A DNA stretch of 64,000 nt from Streptomyces omiyaensis (GTDB lineage Bacteria; Actinomycetota; Actinomycetes; Streptomycetales; Streptomycetaceae). Location of the stretch: positions 62,001-126,000 of the forward strand of contig NZ_BMVV01000017.1 of assembly GCF_014650895.1 (NCBI RefSeq), read 5' to 3'. Numbering within the stretch: position 1 is the stretch's first letter; every line of letters begins with the position of its first letter. The notes under the pieces were generated by a model that had not been told where the DNA came from, made no database searches, and saw only the letters and a program-made list of their open reading frames with translations. Below are positions 25,367-33,454 of this stretch, piece after piece. The position numbers were made by a program, and so were the translations under genes.

Positions 25367-26331
25367 GCCGCGCGACCCGCGAGGCGTACCGGGACGCCCT
25401 CCTTCCGCTGCTGGCCCGCCACCCCGAGCTGATGTGCCTGGACTCCGACACCGGACTGTTCGGCGCGGACCACGCGGCGGCCGCCGGCGAGCAGTACCTC
25501 AACCTCGGCATCGCCGAGCAGAACCTGATGGGCGTGGCCGCCGGCATGGCGGCCTGCGGACGGGTCCCGTTCGTCAACACGATGGCCGCCTTCGCCACCT
25601 CCCGCGCCCTGGAGGCCATCAAGATCGACATCGCCTACAACCGGCTGCCGGTCCGCATCATGGCCACCCACGGCGGCCTGGCCGCGGGCCACCTCGGCCC
25701 CACCCACCAGGCCCTGGAGGACCTCGCCGTGATGCGGGTGCTGCCCGGCATGACCGTGGTGGTGCCGGCCGACGCCGCCGCCACGGAGGCGTTCGTCGAG
25801 CAGAGCCTGGACCTGCCCGGACCGCTCTACGTCCGCCTCGGCCGCAAGGCGACCCCGGCGCTGCCCGCCGGCCCGCCCCCCGTCATCGGACAGGCGCAGA
25901 CGCTGCGCGAGGGCGGCGACGTCGTCCTCGCGAGCTGCGGCCCGTACCCCGTGCTCGCCTGCCTCGCCGCGGCGGACGCGCTCGCCGGACACGGCATCGA
26001 GGCCACCGTGCTGAACATGCACACGCTGCGGCCGCTCGACACCGAGACGCTGGTCGCCGCGGCCCGCCCGGCCGGCCTCGTCGTGACGCTGGAGGAGCAC
26101 TGGCGCGGCGGCGGACTCGGCGGAGCGGTGGCCGAGACGCTGGCCGAGCGCGCGCCGGTACGGGTGGTGCGGCTGGGCGTGCCCGACACCTTCGTCACCG
26201 AGGTCGGCCACCAGGAACACCTCGTCGCGCACTACGACCTCACCGCGGAGCGGGTCGTCAGGACGGTCCGCACCGCCCTCGACACCGCGGCCCGCACGGG
26301 AGGAACCCGCCGAAAGGAACACGCCTCGTGA
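25363..26331 (+). CDS. Transketolase, C-terminal (pyrimidine-binding) subunit
   Basis: A 322-residue partner of the upstream subunit. Motifs: LNLGIAEQNLMGVAAGMA with the catalytic Glu, HGGLAAGHLGPTHQALEDLA, and a C-terminal transketolase domain (LASCGPYPVLACLAAADAL, TVLNMHTLRPLDTETL). The gene starts inside the upstream stop (ATGA) and ends inside the AmCP start (GTGA), so transketolase and carrier are produced together. Split transketolases are common in secondary metabolism and both halves look complete. Confidence 0.93.
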   Translation: MSRATREAYRDALLPLLARHPELMCLDSDTGLFGADHAAAAGEQYLNLGIAEQNLMGVAAGMAACGRVPFVNTMAAFATSRALEAIKIDIAYNRLPVRIMATHGGLAAGHLGPTHQALEDLAVMRVLPGMTVVVPADAAATEAFVEQSLDLPGPLYVRLGRKATPALPAGPPPVIGQAQTLREGGDVVLASCGPYPVLACLAAADALAGHGIEATVLNMHTLRPLDTETLVAAARPAGLVVTLEEHWRGGGLGGAVAETLAERAPVRVVRLGVPDTFVTEVGHQEHLVAHYDLTAERVVRTVRTALDTAARTGGTRRKEHAS

Positions 26332-26507
26332 CCACCACGACCGCCCTGCCCTGCCCGGAGTGCGAGGAGCCGGTGACCCTCGGCGCCTCGGTCCGGCTCA
26401 ACGAGATCCTGGAGTGCGGGGGGTGCCGCAGCGAGCTGGAGACCGTCGCGCTCGACCCCGTGGTGCTCGCCCTCGCCCCCGAGGTCGAGGAGGACTGGGG
26501 CGAGTAG
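26328..26507 (+). CDS. lysW: Amino-group carrier protein (LysW-type AmCP), copy 1
   Basis: A 59-residue acidic carrier. Zinc-ribbon cysteines at 9, 12, 30 and 33 (CPEC...ECGGC) and the defining C-terminal EDWGE, whose last Glu carries the growing amino acid through its gamma-carboxylate. The core SVRLNEILEC is characteristic of LysW. The carrier protects the alpha-amino group and gives an acidic surface that the ligase, kinase and reductase recognise. It is translationally coupled to the transketolase. A hairpin follows it, which could raise its level above the downstream genes. A second copy is at 42652. Confidence 0.96.
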   Translation: MTTTTALPCPECEEPVTLGASVRLNEILECGGCRSELETVALDPVVLALAPEVEEDWGE

Positions 26508-26525
26508 CCGTCCCCGGCAGTGGCC

Positions 26526-26554
26526 CGCCCCGGCGCGCCGTGCACGCCGGGGCG
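26526..26554 (+). terminator. Hairpin after AmCP 1 (possible attenuator)
   Basis: A 10-bp GC stem (26526-26535 / 26545-26554) with a 9-nt loop and no T-tract, inside the operon. It may partly terminate or stabilise the upstream mRNA so that the carrier is made in excess. Confidence 0.5.
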
Positions 26555-26617
26555 CGCCGCCCCCGGACCCTCCGCACAGCCCAGAGACCCCCGACTTCCC
26601 CGAAGGAGCACCACCTC

Positions 26618-28522
26618 ATGCAGTCCGAACCCCACGGTCCCGGCGTCGGGACGGCAACCTTGACGCGCTCGCCGTTCTCGGTCCTCGACGACGCGGGTTC
26701 GTACGCCGCCGCCGTCGACGCGTTCCTCGCCGCGGACGCGCCCGCCCCCGTCCCGGTGTGGACCGGCGGACGGGCCGACCTGGCCGCCTCCGCCGAGCGC
26801 GCGGCCACCCTCTACGGGGAGGTGGCCCGCCCGGCCGCCCGCACCTACGGCGTCGTGCTCAGGCCCGAGTCCCTGCCGGCCGGACTGCACGCGCTGATCG
26901 CGCCCTGCGCCCTCACCTGGCTCGACCAGGAGGAGCTGGCCCCCGCCCTGCTCGACCGGCTCGCCCCGCGGGACGACGGCCGCCCCGAGCCGTACACCCT
27001 CCTGGTCGCCGGCCTCTACGAGCACTTCACGGTCGACCTGATCTGGCCGCTGATCCGCGCCGCCTCGCGCCGGCCGGAGGTGCGGCTGTCCTTCCTCACC
27101 GGCCGCGACGCCGCCTCCCTCGCCTGGTTCACCGCCAAGCAGTACGCCGTGCCCGCCCCGGACGTCCACGAGCTCGGGCTCTTCACCGGCGTCGACCGCG
27201 GCCTCACCCGCGACGGCATCCACCTGCGCAACGAGGTCGAGGTGGGCAACACGGACGTCAGGTCCGAGATCCTCGGCACCCGCTGGCGGCGGCTGATGCT
27301 CCAGGGCCACGGCAAGGACGACTCGATCAACCTCGCCGAGTACACCGTCTGCGGCCTGAACGAGACCGTCGGACGCGACCCGTCCCTGGTCGCCCCGATC
27401 TGCGCCACCTCCACCTGCTACAAGCCCGTGGACAAGCTGATCCAGCTCAGGGACGTCCGCGCCGCCGAGGTGGTGCTGAGCTCCTGCAACAACGCCCCCT
27501 TCTCCGACGCCGCCGTCTTCGACCCGAAGTACCAGCTGATGCTCAACGCGATCGACGGGACCGCCAAGAGCGTCGTCGGCGCCATCACCGTCCACGCCTC
27601 CGCCCGCCCGGAGAACCTCGTCTGGACCGAGGCCGCCCTGACGGGAGCCTCCTCGGCCGAGGCGCTCAACGCGAGCATCGGCACCTCGGAGCCGTACCCC
27701 GCCTACGTCCAGTTCGGCACCGGCGAGGACACGGGACCCGCGCCCGAACTGCCCGCCGTCGAGCCGGAACCGCTGCTCCTCACCGCCTCCGCCCGCCTCA
27801 CCGCCTACCTGGCCGGCGGGGTGCTGGCCCCCAACCACCCGCTCCGCCCCCGCCTGAACAAGCTCGCCGTCAAGGTCGAGAGCCAGGTCTCCCGGCGCGA
27901 CCTCGCGGTCCACCAGGACCGCACCCCGGTCCTGCGCGGCCTGATGGACGACCTGCAGTCGCTGGACGTGACGATCGCCACCCAGTTCACCAAGGACCCG
28001 GAGACCGAACTCAGCAACTGCTTCGCCTACTTCGCCGAGCGCAGCCGGATCGACATGTCCGACGTCAGCCACGTGCGCTGCCAGTGCGGCCGGCCCGCCG
28101 AGCGCTACAGCCGGCGCGCCCTCGTCCCCACCGCGCTCGACTTCGAGGGCGTCGTCTGCACCCGCTGCGGCGACGTCGCCTTCCGGCTCTTCGACTCCCC
28201 GTCGCTGCTCGTCCACGCCGAGGACGGCGCCGAACAGGGCAGCACCAACGAGGTGCGGGTCGCCGTGCGCGACGCCCGCCCCGGCATCCTGCGCCTCGGC
28301 CTCTTCTTCGCCAGCTACGGGCGCGCCGGCTGCACGATCGCACCGGACCTGCGCAAGGTCAGGATCGCCCCGGACGGCACCGGCGAGACGACGTTCACCC
28401 TGACGCTGGACCCCGGCATCCCGCCGCACGGCTACTACATGACGGCCTTCGCCGTGCAGGACCTCGCCGTGTCGATCGCCCGCCGCAACTTCGGCGTCCT
28501 GGCCGCCGCGGAGAAGGCCTGA
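26618..28522 (+). CDS. Unknown 634-residue protein with caspase-like His/Cys arrangement and a zinc-binding Cys set
   Basis: Not recognised as a whole. The stretch RRLMLQGHGKDDSINLAEY (His231) followed 59 residues later by AEVVLSSCNNAPFSD (Cys290) has the spacing and strand context of clan CD peptidases (CHAT, gingipain-like): a His-Gly after one strand and a Cys after the next. Upstream, TLLVAGLYEHFTVDLIWPL and RLSFLTGRD look like preceding strands. A later CQCGRP...CTRCGD set (Cys488, 490, 514, 517) suggests a bound zinc. The last ~110 residues are beta-rich (LRLGLFFASYGRAGCTI). No signal peptide. It lies in the AmCP operon behind an AAGGAG site. A role in processing the carrier or moving a carrier-bound group is conceivable only as inference. 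Confidence 0.55.
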   Translation: MQSEPHGPGVGTATLTRSPFSVLDDAGSYAAAVDAFLAADAPAPVPVWTGGRADLAASAERAATLYGEVARPAARTYGVVLRPESLPAGLHALIAPCALTWLDQEELAPALLDRLAPRDDGRPEPYTLLVAGLYEHFTVDLIWPLIRAASRRPEVRLSFLTGRDAASLAWFTAKQYAVPAPDVHELGLFTGVDRGLTRDGIHLRNEVEVGNTDVRSEILGTRWRRLMLQGHGKDDSINLAEYTVCGLNETVGRDPSLVAPICATSTCYKPVDKLIQLRDVRAAEVVLSSCNNAPFSDAAVFDPKYQLMLNAIDGTAKSVVGAITVHASARPENLVWTEAALTGASSAEALNASIGTSEPYPAYVQFGTGEDTGPAPELPAVEPEPLLLTASARLTAYLAGGVLAPNHPLRPRLNKLAVKVESQVSRRDLAVHQDRTPVLRGLMDDLQSLDVTIATQFTKDPETELSNCFAYFAERSRIDMSDVSHVRCQCGRPAERYSRRALVPTALDFEGVVCTRCGDVAFRLFDSPSLLVHAEDGAEQGSTNEVRVAVRDARPGILRLGLFFASYGRAGCTIAPDLRKVRIAPDGTGETTFTLTLDPGIPPHGYYMTAFAVQDLAVSIARRNFGVLAAAEKA

Positions 28523-28529
28523 CCGATCG

Positions 28530-28548
28530 GCGGACCGGACCGGTCCGC
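28530..28548 (+). other. Short inverted repeat between operon genes
   Basis: Arms gcggaccgg and ccggtccgc around a single A, within the 109-bp gap before the LysY-type gene. Could be a weak attenuator or a dyad operator. A second small dyad (cttgg-ata-ccaag) follows near 28563. Confidence 0.35.
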
Positions 28549-28631
28549 GTACGTGAATTCCCTTGGATACCAAGACCGTTCGAATTGGAGGACGTGGTGG
28601 AGGCGCTTCGGAGCGTGCAGGTGAGGAGGGC

Positions 28632-29669
28632 GTGGACGTGCTGCGAGTGACGGTGGTCGGCGCGGCCGGCTACATCGGCGGGGAACTGCTGCGGCTGCTG
28701 CTGGGGCACCCCGAGGCCGAGGTGGTGGGCGCCGTGTCGTCCCGCTTCCCCGGCAAGCGGATCGACGGCGTGCATCCCAATCTGCGCTCCGTCACCGATC
28801 TGACCTTCTGCTCGGCCGAGGACGCGCCGGAGAGCGACGCGGTGTTCCTCGCGCTGCCCCACCGGGTGGCGATGACCCAGATCGAGCAGTGGCGCTCGCG
28901 CGCCGGCGTCGTCCTCGACCTGACCGGCGACTTCCGGCTCCACGACACCGAGGTCTTCCGGCGCTACTACGGCGAGGAGCACCTGGCGCCGAAGCTGCTG
29001 GACGACTTCGTCCCCGGCCTGCCGGAGCTCTACCGCGAGCGCCTGCGCACCGCCGACCTGATCAGCGTGCCCGGCTGCATGGCCACCGCCGCCGTGCTCG
29101 CCCTCCACCCCCTGGTGGCGCACGACCTGATCGACCCCGAGCGGGGCGCCCAGGTCGACGCCAAGACCGGCTCCAGCGGTTCGGGCGCCACCGCGGGCCA
29201 GGCCAACCTGCACGCCGAACGCAGCGGCGCGATGCGCGTCTTCGCGCCCACCCGGCACCGGCACGAGGCCGAGATCGCCCAGCACCTCGGCCTGCCGGCC
29301 GCCATGACCGCCACCGGCGTCGAGGCGGTCCGCGGAGCCCAGACCCTCTGCCACGCCACCCTGCGCCCGGGCGTCGGCACCAAGGACGTCCGCCGGGCCT
29401 TCCGCGAGTGCTACGCGGCCGAACCCTTCGTCCGGATCGTCGCCCACCAGCGCGGCATCTACCGCTACCCCGACCCCAAGATCCTGCTCGGATCGAACTT
29501 CTGCGACGTCGGCTTCGCCCTCGACGAGGACACCCGCCGGCTGAGCGCCATCGGAGCCCTGGACAACCTGGTCAAGGGCGGTGCCGGCAACGCCGTGCAG
29601 TCCCTCAACGTCCGCATGGGTCTCCCCGAGACCCTCGGCCTGACCTTCCCCGGCCTGCACCCGCTGTAG
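28632..29669 (+). CDS. argC: LysY/ArgC-type acyl-phosphate reductase of the AmCP pathway
   Basis: A 345-residue NADPH-dependent reductase. Rossmann start VTVVGAAGYIGGELLRLLLG, catalytic Cys in SVPGCMATAA and the assisting His in APTRHRHEAEI. It should reduce the gamma-phosphate of AmCP-bound glutamate to the semialdehyde. The GTG start is chosen because GAGGAGGG lies just upstream and the length then equals family norm; an upstream TTG would add 23 unlike residues. Followed closely by the LysZ-type kinase, the enzyme of the step before. Whether it acts on AmCP or free N-acetylglutamyl phosphate is inferred from the presence of lysW, lysX and lysK. Confidence 0.88.
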   Translation: MDVLRVTVVGAAGYIGGELLRLLLGHPEAEVVGAVSSRFPGKRIDGVHPNLRSVTDLTFCSAEDAPESDAVFLALPHRVAMTQIEQWRSRAGVVLDLTGDFRLHDTEVFRRYYGEEHLAPKLLDDFVPGLPELYRERLRTADLISVPGCMATAAVLALHPLVAHDLIDPERGAQVDAKTGSSGSGATAGQANLHAERSGAMRVFAPTRHRHEAEIAQHLGLPAAMTATGVEAVRGAQTLCHATLRPGVGTKDVRRAFRECYAAEPFVRIVAHQRGIYRYPDPKILLGSNFCDVGFALDEDTRRLSAIGALDNLVKGGAGNAVQSLNVRMGLPETLGLTFPGLHPL

Positions 29670-29691
29670 CCCCGGCCGAACCGGAGAGAGC

Positions 29692-30561
29692 GTGATCACC
29701 CCACCCCTGACCGTCGTCAAGTGCGGCGGCAACCCCGCCGTCGACGCCGCAGGCATCTGCGCCGACATCGCCCGCCTGGTCCACCAGGGCCACTCCATCC
29801 TGCTCGTCCACGGCGGCTCCGGCGAGATCGCCCGGCTGTCCGGCCGGCTCGACGTCCCGCAGCGCACCCTGGTCGCACCGGACGGCGTGTCCACCCGCTA
29901 CACCGACCCCGACACCCTCGACGTGGTCCTCCTCGCCCTGGCCGGTTCGGTCAAACCCCGGCTGGTGGCGGAACTCTCCCGCCACGGCGTGCCCGCCGTC
30001 GGCCTCACCGGCATGGACGGCGGCATGCTGCGGGCCCGCCGGAAGGCCGCCGTCCGCGCCGTCGTCGACGGCCGCACCGTCCTGGTCCGCGACAACCACA
30101 GCGGCCGGATCGCCACCGTGCGCCCCGAACTCCCCGCGGACCTGCTGCGGGCCGGCTACGTCCCGGTGGTCTCGCCCCCGGCCATCGACGAGCACGACCG
30201 GCCCGTCAACGTCGACGCCGACCGCGCCGCCGCCGCCCTGGCCGCCGCCCTCGGCGCCGACCGGCTGCTGCTGCTCACCGGCGCGCCCGGGGTCCTCGCC
30301 GACCCCGGCGACCCCACCAGCCTCCGCGACCGCGTCGAGGTCGCACCCGCCGGCGCGCCCGACCCGTCGGCCACCGGCGGCATGGCGCTCAAGCTCATCG
30401 CCGCCCGCGAGGCACTGGCCGGCGGTGTCACCACCGTCCGCGTCGCGGACGGACGCACCCCCGACCCCGTCAGCCGGGCCCTCGCCGGGGCCGGCACCAC
30501 CGTGCACCTCGCCGGCGCCGGCGCGGCGCGGGACCGCTCGCACGAGGAGGTCCCGGCATGA
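29692..30561 (+). CDS. lysZ: LysZ-type [AmCP]-glutamate kinase (acetylglutamate kinase family)
   Basis: A 289-residue amino-acid kinase. Motifs: VVKCGGNPAVDAAG at the N-terminus, LLVHGGSGEIARLSGRL, PVNVDADRAAAALAAALGAD and the C-terminal GGMALKLIAAREAL. It should phosphorylate the side-chain carboxylate of AmCP-bound glutamate for the reductase encoded just upstream. GTG start behind GGAGAGA. The stop overlaps cysC (ATGA), coupling carrier chemistry to the PAPS-supply genes. The Cys in VVKCGG replaces the more usual Tyr/Leu and has no known meaning. Confidence 0.9.
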   Translation: MITPPLTVVKCGGNPAVDAAGICADIARLVHQGHSILLVHGGSGEIARLSGRLDVPQRTLVAPDGVSTRYTDPDTLDVVLLALAGSVKPRLVAELSRHGVPAVGLTGMDGGMLRARRKAAVRAVVDGRTVLVRDNHSGRIATVRPELPADLLRAGYVPVVSPPAIDEHDRPVNVDADRAAAALAAALGADRLLLLTGAPGVLADPGDPTSLRDRVEVAPAGAPDPSATGGMALKLIAAREALAGGVTTVRVADGRTPDPVSRALAGAGTTVHLAGAGAARDRSHEEVPA

Positions 30562-31118
30562 GCGCGACCGACGGCGGGACCGCCGGATGGCGGGGCGGCA
30601 CGGTCTGGCTGACCGGACTGCCGAGCGCGGGCAAGTCGACCGTCGCGGCCGGTCTCGCCGCACGGCTCTCGGCCGAAGGCCACCGCGTCCAGGTCCTCGA
30701 CGGCGACGAGGTCCGCGCCGCGCTCTCCCCCGACCTCGGCTACTCGAAGGCCGACCGGGACACCAGCGTGCGGCGCGTCGGGTTCCTCGCCCGGCTCCTC
30801 GCCCAGCACGGCGTCACCGTGCTGGCCCCCGTCATCGCCCCCTACGCGGAGTCCCGCGCCGCGGTGCGCGACCAGCACGCGGCACACGGCGTCGGCTACC
30901 TGGAGGTGCACGTGGCGACCCCCGTGGAGAACTGCGCCGCCCGGGACGTCAAGGGCCTCTACGCCCGACAGGCGGCGGGCGAGATCAGCGGCCTCACCGG
31001 CGCGGACGCCCCCTACGAGGCGCCGGTCGACCCCGATCTGCGCCTCCACACGCAACACAACACGATCGACGAGTCGGTCCGGCAGGTGCGTGCGCTGCTC
31101 GCTGCACGGGGACTGTGA
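30558..31118 (+). CDS. cysC: Adenylylsulfate (APS) kinase
   Basis: A 186-residue kinase that converts APS plus ATP to PAPS. P-loop GLPSAGKST (20-28), then LDGDEVRAALSPDLGYSKADRD, RRVGFLARLL and the LYARQAAGEISGLTGADAPYE lid region typical of CysC. Free-standing rather than fused to CysN. Overlaps the lysZ stop. PAPS is the donor for the sulfotransferase at 20662, so this looks like a dedicated supply gene of the cluster. Confidence 0.95.
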   Translation: MSATDGGTAGWRGGTVWLTGLPSAGKSTVAAGLAARLSAEGHRVQVLDGDEVRAALSPDLGYSKADRDTSVRRVGFLARLLAQHGVTVLAPVIAPYAESRAAVRDQHAAHGVGYLEVHVATPVENCAARDVKGLYARQAAGEISGLTGADAPYEAPVDPDLRLHTQHNTIDESVRQVRALLAARGL

Positions 31119-31132
31119 CGAAGGAGAGTGAC

Positions 31133-32071
31133 ATGACTGTTGTCGACACCGCCGGCACGCTGCGCCCGCCGCGGCCGGCGCCGCCGGACCACCTCGCCGC
31201 CCTGGAGGCCGAGGCGGTGCACATCTTCCGCGAGGCCGCGGCCCAGTTCGAGCGACCGGTCCTGCTCTTCTCGGGGGGCAAGGACTCGATCGTCATGCTG
31301 CACCTCGCGGCCAAGGCCTTCTGGCCCGCGAAGGTCCCCTTCGGCCTGCTGCACGTGGACACCGGGCACAACTTCCCCGAGGTGCTGGAGTACCGCGACC
31401 GGGCCGCGGCCCGGGCCGGCGTCCGCCTCGACGTGGCACGGGTCCAGGACTACATCGACGACGGGCGGCTGCGCGAACGCCCCGACGGCACCCGCAACCC
31501 GCTCCAGACCGTGCCGCTGCTCGACGCCGTGACCGCGCACCGCTTCGACGCCCTCTTCGGCGGCGGCCGGCGCGACGAGGAGAAGGCCCGGGCCAAGGAG
31601 CGCGTCTTCTCGCTGCGCGACGAGTTCGGGCAGTGGGACCCGCGGCGCCAGCGCCCGGAGCTGTGGTCGCTCTACAACGGCCGGCACAGCCCCGGCGAGC
31701 ACGTGCGGGTCTTCCCGCTGAGCGACTTCACCGAACTGGACGTGTGGCAGTACATCGAGCGCGAGCGGATCGAACTGCCCTCGATCTACTTCGCCCACGA
31801 GCGCGAGGTCTTCCGGCGCGGCGGCATGTGGCTCACCGCCGGCGACTGGGGCGGCCCCGCCCGGGGCGAGACGGTCCACACCCGCCGGGTGCGCTACCGC
31901 ACCGTCGGCGACATGTCCTGCACCGGTGCCGTCGAATCCGACGCGGTGACGGTGCGGGAGATCATCGCGGAGATCGCCGCCTCGACGCTGACCGAGCGCG
32001 GCGCGACCCGAGCCGACGACAGGATGTCCGAGGCGGCCATGGAAGACCGCAAGCGCGAGGGGTATTTCTAG
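31133..32071 (+). CDS. cysD: Sulfate adenylyltransferase subunit 2
   Basis: A 312-residue PP-loop ATP pyrophosphatase, the catalytic half of ATP sulfurylase. SGGKDS at residues 47-52, LLHVDTGHNFPEVLEYRD, and a GGGRRDEEKARAKERVFS segment are diagnostic, as is the C-terminal RKREGYF. Makes APS from ATP and sulfate with CysN. ATG with GAAGGAGAG upstream. The cysN start follows the stop with no gap. Confidence 0.96.
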   Translation: MTVVDTAGTLRPPRPAPPDHLAALEAEAVHIFREAAAQFERPVLLFSGGKDSIVMLHLAAKAFWPAKVPFGLLHVDTGHNFPEVLEYRDRAAARAGVRLDVARVQDYIDDGRLRERPDGTRNPLQTVPLLDAVTAHRFDALFGGGRRDEEKARAKERVFSLRDEFGQWDPRRQRPELWSLYNGRHSPGEHVRVFPLSDFTELDVWQYIERERIELPSIYFAHEREVFRRGGMWLTAGDWGGPARGETVHTRRVRYRTVGDMSCTGAVESDAVTVREIIAEIAASTLTERGATRADDRMSEAAMEDRKREGYF

Positions 32072-33379
32072 ATGAGCATGTCCACGGTGCCGCTCGCGGC
32101 CGGGAACACGGATGCCGCACGGCCGGGCTCGCTGCTCCGGCTCGCCACGGCGGGCTCGGTCGACGACGGCAAGTCGACCCTCGTCGGCCGGCTGCTCCAC
32201 GACACCAAGCAGGTCTTCGCCGACCAGCTCGACGCCGTCGAGCGGGTCTCCCGCGAGCGCGGACTGGAGGCCCCGGACCTCGCCCTGCTGACCGACGGGC
32301 TGCGCGCCGAACGGGAACAGGGCATCACGATCGACGTCGCCTACCGCTACTTCGCGACGCCCCGGCGCCGCTTCATCCTGGCCGACACGCCGGGACACGT
32401 GCAGTACACGCGGAACATGGTCACCGGCGCGTCGACCGCGCAGGTCGCCGTCGTGCTGGTCGACGCGCGCCACGGCGTGGTCGAGCAGACCCGCCGGCAC
32501 GCCGCCGTCGCCGCGCTGCTGAACGTGCCCCACGTCGTCCTGGCCGTGAACAAGATGGACCTCGTCGGCTACGCCGAGGACGTCTTCGCCCGGATCGCGG
32601 ACGAGTTCACGGAGTACGGCAGGGCGCTCGGCATCGCCGCGATGACGGCGATCCCGGTCAGCGCCCTGCGCGGGGACAACGTCGCGCAGCCGTCCGGACG
32701 GATGGACTGGCACACCGGCCCGACCCTGCTCGAACACCTGGAGACGGTCGACGCCGACCGCGACGCCTCGGTCTCCCCGGCGCGCCTGCCGGTGCAGTAC
32801 GTGCTGCGCCCGCAGAGCGCCGAGTTCCGCGACTACCGCGGCTACGCGGGCCAGATCACCTCGGGCGTCTTCCGCCCGGGCGACGCCGTCGTCGTGCTGC
32901 CCTCGGGCCGGCGGACGACGATCGCCGGGATCGACCGGCTCGGCGAGCGCGACGTCGACGCCGCCCGCGCCGAGGAGTCGGTGACGATCCGCCTGGCCGA
33001 CGACGTGGACGTCGCGCGCGGCGACCTCATCGCCGCCGTCGACCAGGCCCCGCGGGTGACCCGGGAGGTGACCGCGACCGTCTGCCACATCGCCGACCGG
33101 CCGCTGCGCGCCGGCGACCGCGTCCTGCTGCGCCACGGCACCGCCGTGGTCAGGGCCGTGGTCCGCTCGCTCGACTCGGTCCTCGACCTGGAGACGCTGC
33201 GCCGGCTGCCGGGCCCGGGGGCCCTGAAGGCCAACGACATCGGCCGCGTCACGCTGCGCACGGCCTCGCCGCTGCCGCTCGACGACTACGCCGACCACCG
33301 GCGCACCGGCTCGTTCCTGCTGGTCGACGAGGCCGACGGGGCCACGCTGACGGCCGGCATGGTCGCGTCGGACGCCTGA
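32072..33379 (+). CDS. cysN: Sulfate adenylyltransferase subunit 1 (GTPase)
   Basis: A 435-residue translation-factor-type GTPase that drives ATP sulfurylase. G1 GSVDDGKSTLVGRL, the switch region EREQGITIDVAYRYF, G3 DTPGHVQYTRNM, G4 NKMD, then two beta-barrel domains. No fused APS kinase domain, which agrees with a separate cysC. Starts directly after the cysD stop. Last gene of the long rightward operon, which is closed by a perfect 17-bp hairpin. Confidence 0.96.
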   Translation: MSMSTVPLAAGNTDAARPGSLLRLATAGSVDDGKSTLVGRLLHDTKQVFADQLDAVERVSRERGLEAPDLALLTDGLRAEREQGITIDVAYRYFATPRRRFILADTPGHVQYTRNMVTGASTAQVAVVLVDARHGVVEQTRRHAAVAALLNVPHVVLAVNKMDLVGYAEDVFARIADEFTEYGRALGIAAMTAIPVSALRGDNVAQPSGRMDWHTGPTLLEHLETVDADRDASVSPARLPVQYVLRPQSAEFRDYRGYAGQITSGVFRPGDAVVVLPSGRRTTIAGIDRLGERDVDAARAEESVTIRLADDVDVARGDLIAAVDQAPRVTREVTATVCHIADRPLRAGDRVLLRHGTAVVRAVVRSLDSVLDLETLRRLPGPGALKANDIGRVTLRTASPLPLDDYADHRRTGSFLLVDEADGATLTAGMVASDA

Positions 33380-33390
33380 GCGGACGGCGC

Positions 33391-33433
33391 GAAGCCCGGT
33401 CCACCACACCCCGCGGGTGGTGGACCGGGCTTC
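33391..33433. terminator. Bidirectional hairpin terminator
   Basis: Perfect 17-bp stem (33391-33407 / 33417-33433), 9-nt loop, between the convergent cysN and ATP-grasp genes. Confidence 0.88.
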
Positions 33434-33454
33434 AGACGTTCCCGGGGGAGCGGG

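Noticed and set aside
24515..26331. Transketolase halves as one frameshifted gene
   Set aside because: Each half is complete, has its own start at an ATGA overlap, and split transketolases are normal in this pathway type.
26258..28573. Minus-strand open frame (about 770 codons) opposite AmCP 1 and the caspase-like protein
   Set aside because: Antisense shadow with no ribosome site or recognisable motif; the plus-strand AmCP is unambiguous.
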